Part shown: one piece after another, positions 22,782 to 26,199 of the stretch
Layout: the number at the start of each line of letters is the position of its first letter
Position numbering within the stretch: position 1 is the first letter of the stretch
Assembly (NCBI GenBank): GCA_036517175.1
Contig: DATDXQ010000004.1
Location: 1 to 26,199 of the forward strand
Length of the DNA: 26,199 bases
Direction of reading: 5' to 3'
Source of the DNA: 2-01-FULL-44-17 sp036517175
GTDB lineage: Bacteria > Patescibacteriota > Minisyncoccia > 2-02-FULL-40-12 > IGHO2-01-FULL-4-A
Program-made: the position numbers and the translations under genes
Notes under the pieces: generated by a model
Seen by the model: only the letters and a program-made list of their open reading frames with translations
Told to the model about the DNA's origin: nothing
The model's database searches: none

Positions 22782-23444
22782 ATGGACATTTCCAAAAGAG
22801 TAGGCATGATCATTTTTTCTGCCGTTTTAGTGGTCGGAATGGCAGTTGGTTTTTTTGTTGCCAAAAACTGGAGCAGTAATGCCCTGGCTGAAACTGACAG
22901 TTCAAAGGTTGATGAAGAAACACTAAAGGGATTGTACGACGGATTCTTTGGTAGGCCATTAGATGATGGTGCAAAGAGCCACATAGGCAAAGATCTCAGA
23001 CAGGTTTTAAAAGACCTTAATAATTCACCGGAAAGAAGATATTACGCAGCGTTATTTAAATCTGTAAAAGCATATGAAGAAGCAGTAAGAGCCCCTGGCG
23101 ATTTGAGTGAGACCGACAAACAAAGATATCTCGATGCGATAGATTCAGCGCTATCCACATTGCTAGCTTGGGTTAACACCTTGCCCGAACAAGACATCTG
23201 CAGAGCAGTCGTTGACTATGACAAAGCGAGAGAAGCCATGCAAGCTGCATATGATACAATGAGTGCCAAAGCCAAGGAATCTGCCGAACATGGTGTGTTC
23301 AATGCGATAAAGAGGCTAGGCCGACCTATCAACTTGCCAGCACCACTCAAGAGATGCCTAATCACCAGCTCACCGACTCAAACTCCCACGGCAACCCCAA
23401 CTCAAACTCCTTCGATGACCCCAACTGCAACACCAAATCAATAG
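22782..23444 (+). CDS. exported protein with DUF4214-like segment and Pro/Thr tail
   Basis: This 220-aa protein has an N-terminal signal or anchor (about residues 7-29). Residues 45-90 (LYDGFFGRPLDDGAKSHIGK and the following NNSPERRYYAALF) look like a DUF4214-type unit, which in other proteins is an extracellular module of the form YxxxLGRxPDxxG...SPE. The middle is helical with two Cys. The last 26 residues are a low-complexity TPTxTP tail, likely extended or glycosylated at the surface. It is closed by an intrinsic terminator. The function is unknown; a surface or secreted role is inferred. Confidence 0.7.
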   Translation: MDISKRVGMIIFSAVLVVGMAVGFFVAKNWSSNALAETDSSKVDEETLKGLYDGFFGRPLDDGAKSHIGKDLRQVLKDLNNSPERRYYAALFKSVKAYEEAVRAPGDLSETDKQRYLDAIDSALSTLLAWVNTLPEQDICRAVVDYDKAREAMQAAYDTMSAKAKESAEHGVFNAIKRLGRPINLPAPLKRCLITSSPTQTPTATPTQTPSMTPTATPNQ

Positions 23445-23471
23445 ATAGAAAAGATAGGAAGCTTAACAAAG

Positions 23472-23503
23472 GCCCACTCTTCGACAATCTTAGGTGGGCT
23501 TTT
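23472..23503 (+). terminator. rho-independent terminator after DUF4214-like gene
   Basis: GCCCAC (23472-23477) pairs with GTGGGC (23494-23499), loop 16 nt, followed by TTTT (23500-23503), with an A run before it. Confidence 0.75.
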
Positions 23504-23528
23504 GTGTTATGCAAAATCATCGAAGGCT

Positions 23529-23537
23529 TGCTATAAT
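23529..23537 (+). promoter_or_regulatory. extended -10 promoter (TGcTATAAT), leaderless
   Basis: A perfect TG-n-TATAAT ends 6 nt before the ATG at 23544, so the predicted transcription start coincides with the start codon. No convincing -35 is seen. Confidence 0.75.
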
Positions 23538-23543
23538 TAGATC

Positions 23544-24578
23544 ATGGAAACCATAATCGTGTTCTTGTTATGCGGATATATCGTAGGCTCCATTTCACCT
23601 GGTTATTTTTTTGGAAAATTAATAAAAAAAATAGATATAAGAAATTACGGCAAAGTGAACACCGGTGCGACCAATACCTACCACGTAGTGGGACCAGTTT
23701 ATGGCATTGTCACTGGGATTATCGATTTTATTAAGGCCCCCCTCGTTTTTTATATTGCTGATTCATTTTCTGGCATAGGGATAGGAACCGATTTGGCTAT
23801 CCTGATTGGTTTGGCTGCAGTCTTTGGTCATATATTCCCATTTTATCTAGGCTTCAGAGGAGGCAGGGGAGTTGCCTCTCTTTATGGTCTTAACGCTCTT
23901 AATTTAGCCATCTTACAAAATTTTACCCCATACTCTTTGTTGTTTTTTATAGGAACAGTTTTTTATTCAATAGCTGTATCACAAAGACCAGAAACCAGAC
24001 AAGCCCTGGGGGAAGCTCCGATTAGGGAATTTCTCCAGCTAGGGGGTTTGATTTTTCCATTAGGATACATTTTTGCACAAAGAAACACCATGTTATGGAT
24101 TGTTGGCACATTTTTCATTGCTCTTTTGGTTTTTGATATCTTCAGACTTACGTTACCAGGGTTAAACACCAAGTATCTTAATCTGGGCGGCTTAGCCAAA
24201 AGAAAAGAACTTAAAAGACTATCTGGCTATACACTATTTTTTCTTGCTAATTTTATTTTAATAACATTCTTTGCCAAAGAAATAGCAGTACTTGCTATGT
24301 CAGTTGCAATAGTTGGGGATGTATTCGCACCATTTGGCAATGTCTTCTCATCTAAAATAATATGGCGCGAAAAGAGCTGGGGTGGCCTGGGTCTTATTTT
24401 TCTGATGACATTCATAGTGGGATCATTTTTAAAATCTCTTTCTCCTCTTAATTTCGCTACTTCACTCGTGCTTATTGCCGCTATTTTGTCTGCAGTGATT
24501 GATTTATTTTCCTCTATATTAGATGATAATATTCTAGTGCCAATTGGTGTTTCTTTAATTCTCGTCCTTATTTTCTAA
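23544..24578 (+). CDS. PlsY-type acyltransferase fused to dolichol/phytol kinase-like domain
   Basis: This is a 344-aa polytopic membrane protein with two domains. Residues 1-200 match PlsY, the acyl-phosphate:glycerol-3-phosphate acyltransferase: GSISPGYFFGKLIKKIDIRN, NTGATNTYHVVG, GIIDFIKAP and GHIFPFYLGFRGGRGVAS. Residues 210-344 resemble the CTP-dependent lipid-kinase family (SEC59/DGK1/phytol kinase): VAIVGDVFAPFGN, WREKSWGGLGLIF and the closing DDNILVPIG. The fusion would combine making lysophosphatidic acid with phosphorylating a lipid alcohol. The usual PlsY GSGN motif is GKVN here. The mRNA is predicted leaderless; the next gene starts 4 nt after the stop. Confidence 0.8.
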   Translation: METIIVFLLCGYIVGSISPGYFFGKLIKKIDIRNYGKVNTGATNTYHVVGPVYGIVTGIIDFIKAPLVFYIADSFSGIGIGTDLAILIGLAAVFGHIFPFYLGFRGGRGVASLYGLNALNLAILQNFTPYSLLFFIGTVFYSIAVSQRPETRQALGEAPIREFLQLGGLIFPLGYIFAQRNTMLWIVGTFFIALLVFDIFRLTLPGLNTKYLNLGGLAKRKELKRLSGYTLFFLANFILITFFAKEIAVLAMSVAIVGDVFAPFGNVFSSKIIWREKSWGGLGLIFLMTFIVGSFLKSLSPLNFATSLVLIAAILSAVIDLFSSILDDNILVPIGVSLILVLIF

Positions 24579-24582
24579 TTTT

Positions 24583-25131
24583 ATGGATTCTATAACTTTC
24601 TACATATTTCTCTTTGCTCATATTATTTTTCTAATAACTGGCTTTGGCACAGTTCTTGTGATTGATTTCTTTGGTCTGCTCTGGTTCAGAAAAAAAATCA
24701 GTACCGACAACCTACTTTTGACAACCGGCCATGCCCAAAAATTAATTTGGCTTGGTTGGATTGGGCTAGTTATCTCTGGCGTCGGCCTTATAACAATAAA
24801 AGGCTACTTGGATAACTTAACTCAAATAAAACTTTTCTTTGTCATTCTTGTGGGACTAAATGGTATTTTCCTGAACAAAATACACAGACTCTTATCCAAT
24901 CTAGACAATAACGAGATGTCAAAACACTTAAAATTTAAGATCATCCTTACAAGTATAATATCCCAGATCGGATGGTGGGGAGCCATAACGATCGGGTTCT
25001 TGCACAGACACTGGCAACACAATATTCCTTGGCCTGAGAATCCCTGGTTATACATAGCAACTATATCTGGCAGCTTTTTTGTTGTTTATGTAATTGGAGA
25101 AATAGTTTTGAACTCTCGTTATAAAAAATAG
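24583..25131 (+). CDS. integral membrane protein of unknown function
   Basis: This 182-aa protein has about five membrane helices (roughly 6-32, 50-72, 82-98, 118-140 and 155-175). Notable conserved-looking features are ITGFGTVLVIDFFGLLWFRK, GHAQKLIWLGWIGLVISGVG, GLNGIFLNKIHRLL and IGWWGAITIGFLHRHW. Several His residues lie at membrane borders (His13, His50, the HRH group), a pattern that would allow haem or metal binding, though this is unproven. It is translated 4 nt after the PlsY fusion and its TAG overlaps the GTG start of the CAP gene by 1 nt. Confidence 0.75.
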   Translation: MDSITFYIFLFAHIIFLITGFGTVLVIDFFGLLWFRKKISTDNLLLTTGHAQKLIWLGWIGLVISGVGLITIKGYLDNLTQIKLFFVILVGLNGIFLNKIHRLLSNLDNNEMSKHLKFKIILTSIISQIGWWGAITIGFLHRHWQHNIPWPENPWLYIATISGSFFVVYVIGEIVLNSRYKK

Positions 25132-25997
25132 TGGGACAAAGACATAAAAAATTAACAGTTTTAGGAATAATATTACTCGCCACCCTAACCACAGGCTGGT
25201 TTTTTTATTTTAATAAATTAGATATTACTAAATTTTTAAATTACAAAAAATCTGTCGAAAAAATATCAGAAATAAAAAAAGATGTAATTAGTCCTCCTCC
25301 GCTTCGTTCTTTTCTAGAATCAAAAAAAACCCACCTGACTCCATCCGGCACGCTTGAGTGGACCAATACTCAGAGAATTTCGAATGGTCTTCAGCGACTC
25401 ACCAGTAACTCTCAACTAAACTCAGCCGCCAACCGCAAGGTCCAGGATATGTTTAATCGTCAATATTTTGAGCATGAATCTCCAGATGGAAAAAATGCCG
25501 GCAATCTTGCTGAAATTTATGGTTATGAATTTATTGCGATAGGAGAAAATCTAGCCTTGGGCAACTATGGGAATGACGAGAACCTTGTTAAGGCGTGGAT
25601 GGACAGTCCTGGGCATAGGGCAAATATTCTCAGCGACAAGTTTACGGAAATCGGTATAGCTGTTGCCCAAGGTAAATTTGAAGGACAAGAGACTTGGCTA
25701 GCTGTGCAAATATTCGGACTCCCTCTTTCAAGCTGTCCCAAAATTGATGAAGGCTTAAAGACTCAGATTGATAATCTTGAGATGCAAATTGCTGAATTGA
25801 AAATTAAATCAGATGAAATGCAAAAACAATTGGATCAACATAAAAAAGCGGGAAATTATGAAGAATATAATAAATTGGTTCCGATGTATAACAAACTTGC
25901 CAATCAAATAAACATTCTCGTAGCTCAAGTAAAGGGGACGGTTGCTTCATACAACGTTCAGGTCAGTAACTTCAATACCTGCATAGATAATCATTAA
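25131..25997 (+). CDS. CAP (SCP/PR1) domain surface protein with C-terminal coiled coil
   Basis: This 288-aa protein starts at GTG (25131), overlapping the previous stop by 1 nt; no closer ATG is in frame. An N-terminal helix (about residues 8-25) anchors it. Residues 78-200 form a CAP domain: the helix with NTQRISNGLQRLTSNSQLN, the HESPDGKN motif, GENLALG, the signature AWMDSPGHRANILSDKFTEI with its His, and TWLAVQIFG. The tail (about 207-288) is a predicted coiled coil (DNLEMQIAELKIKSDEMQKQ). Bacterial CAP proteins are secreted and of mostly unknown function. The gene ends the plsY-like operon. Confidence 0.93.
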   Translation: MGQRHKKLTVLGIILLATLTTGWFFYFNKLDITKFLNYKKSVEKISEIKKDVISPPPLRSFLESKKTHLTPSGTLEWTNTQRISNGLQRLTSNSQLNSAANRKVQDMFNRQYFEHESPDGKNAGNLAEIYGYEFIAIGENLALGNYGNDENLVKAWMDSPGHRANILSDKFTEIGIAVAQGKFEGQETWLAVQIFGLPLSSCPKIDEGLKTQIDNLEMQIAELKIKSDEMQKQLDQHKKAGNYEEYNKLVPMYNKLANQINILVAQVKGTVASYNVQVSNFNTCIDNH

Positions 25998-26031
25998 TTT
26001 TGTGATATTTTTGCGGGTTGCGTAACCTCAT

Positions 26032-26075
26032 TTGACTTTTTTACCAATTTTTGTTATAATTATTACTATGGAGGT
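26032..26075 (+). promoter_or_regulatory. consensus promoter and strong Shine-Dalgarno
   Basis: TTGACT (26032-26037), a 17-nt spacer and TATAAT (26055-26060) are followed by GGAGGT (26070-26075), 6 nt before an ATG at 26082. The signals are close to consensus, like those of the 109-aa orphan gene. Confidence 0.88.
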
Positions 26076-26081
26076 AACATA

Positions 26082-26199
26082 ATGAAGTGTGTGAGAAAGA
26101 TTTACCTGCCCGGAGGCGGGCAGGTAAAGTGCGGTTTCCCGGTCGCCCACGGCGGCGACCGGCATGCGGCGGGGATGTGCCCCGTCCGTGGACGCCGCG
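26082..26199 (+). CDS. start of a small GC-rich gene, product unknown (cut by window end)
   Basis: From the ATG the frame stays open for 39 codons to the window end: MKCVRKIYLPGGGQVKCG, then a Gly/His/Arg-rich stretch with three Cys in all (CGFPVAHGGDRHAAGMC). A promoter and a strong Shine-Dalgarno favour translation. Codons after residue 16 are almost all GC-ending, unlike the rest of the window. A 12-bp hairpin and a foldable GC-rich 3' part lie inside, so a structured RNA is an alternative. No family is recognised. Confidence 0.55.
   Translation, partial: MKCVRKIYLPGGGQVKCGFPVAHGGDRHAAGMCPVRGRR
26101..26128. repeat. 12-bp hairpin of the CCTGCC/GGCAGG repeat type
   Basis: TTTACCTGCCCG (26101-26112) pairs perfectly with CGGGCAGGTAAA (26117-26128), loop GAGG. 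It encodes YLPGGGQ, much like the YLPAGRQ encoded by the palindrome at 1988-2007. Confidence 0.75.
26139..26198 (+). other. GC-rich foldable segment at the window end
   Basis: CCGGTCGCC (26139-26147) pairs with GGCGACCGG (26154-26162). Downstream, GCGGC (26166-26170) pairs with GCCGC (26194-26198) and encloses GGGG/CCCC (26171-26174 with 26180-26183) and GTC/GAC (26184-26186 with 26191-26193). This gives a hairpin plus a three-way junction in DNA far richer in GC than the rest. Confidence 0.5.

Noticed and set aside
1..26199. tRNA, rRNA, CRISPR arrays, transposases, phage genes and toxin-antitoxin pairs
   Set aside because: Intergenic regions were read for these; no cloverleaf, spaced direct repeats, transposase or integrase motifs were found. 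Absence is by eye only; tRNAscan and Infernal runs would settle the RNA genes.

Overview
The window looks like a chromosomal segment of a Candidatus Patescibacteria (CPR, Parcubacteria-like) genome. The DNA is AT-rich and densely packed, with compact versions of housekeeping enzymes (MurC about 430 aa, Obg 318 aa without a C-terminal extension, pyruvate kinase about 475 aa). Genes overlap by 1-8 nt, and several promoters sit so close to the ATG that the mRNA should be leaderless or nearly so. GC-rich palindromes of the CCTGCC/GGCAGG type lie inside coding sequences. TGA is used as a stop (for example at murC and the YdeI-like gene), which argues against the recoded Gracilibacteria/Absconditabacteria. 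The phylum is inferred from gene content and style; no rRNA is present to fix it.

Layout. 1-2345: end of a MacB/LolD-type ABC ATPase, its MacB-type permease and a small anchored DUF5666-like protein. 2627-3919: murC. 3985-5688: small genes (YdeI/OmdA-like, Pol-beta-type nucleotidyltransferase, GIY-YIG protein, exported protein of unknown function). 5721-13206: a metal/thiol-redox island: a Cys/His membrane protein, then a tight operon of DUF1573 protein, CcdA/DsbD-type electron carrier, small CxxC membrane protein, anchored Cys-rich protein and HMBD-containing P1B-ATPase with a CPD motif, followed by DUF305, TspO and an unknown protein. 13223-15246 (minus): a PadR regulator and a HAAS-PspC-GIN-like envelope protein behind a perfect 15-bp inverted-repeat operator. 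15347-15765: an orphan 109-aa gene with consensus promoter, Shine-Dalgarno and terminator. 15804-19676: histidine phosphatase, small unknown protein, DEAD-box helicase, RsuA/RluB-type pseudouridine synthase and Obg. 19721-20755: anchored cytochrome b5-like protein and a DUF2238 membrane protein. 20771-22198 (minus): pyruvate kinase, divergent from a cupin gene. 22782-25997: DUF4214-like exported protein, a PlsY acyltransferase fused to a dolichol/phytol-kinase-like domain, an integral membrane protein and a CAP-domain protein. 26032-26199: a consensus promoter and strong Shine-Dalgarno lead into a small, very GC-rich reading frame cut by the window end.

The best candidate for an undescribed system is the 6309-11238 operon. 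A CcdA-type carrier could pass reducing power across the membrane to exported Cys-rich partners (DUF1573, the 330-aa CC...C-H protein), next to a heavy-metal efflux ATPase and DUF305/TspO. The second theme is regulatory: most recognisable promoters are extended -10 (TGnTATAAT) elements right against the start codon, while two orphan small genes carry full -35/-10 promoters and Shine-Dalgarno sites.
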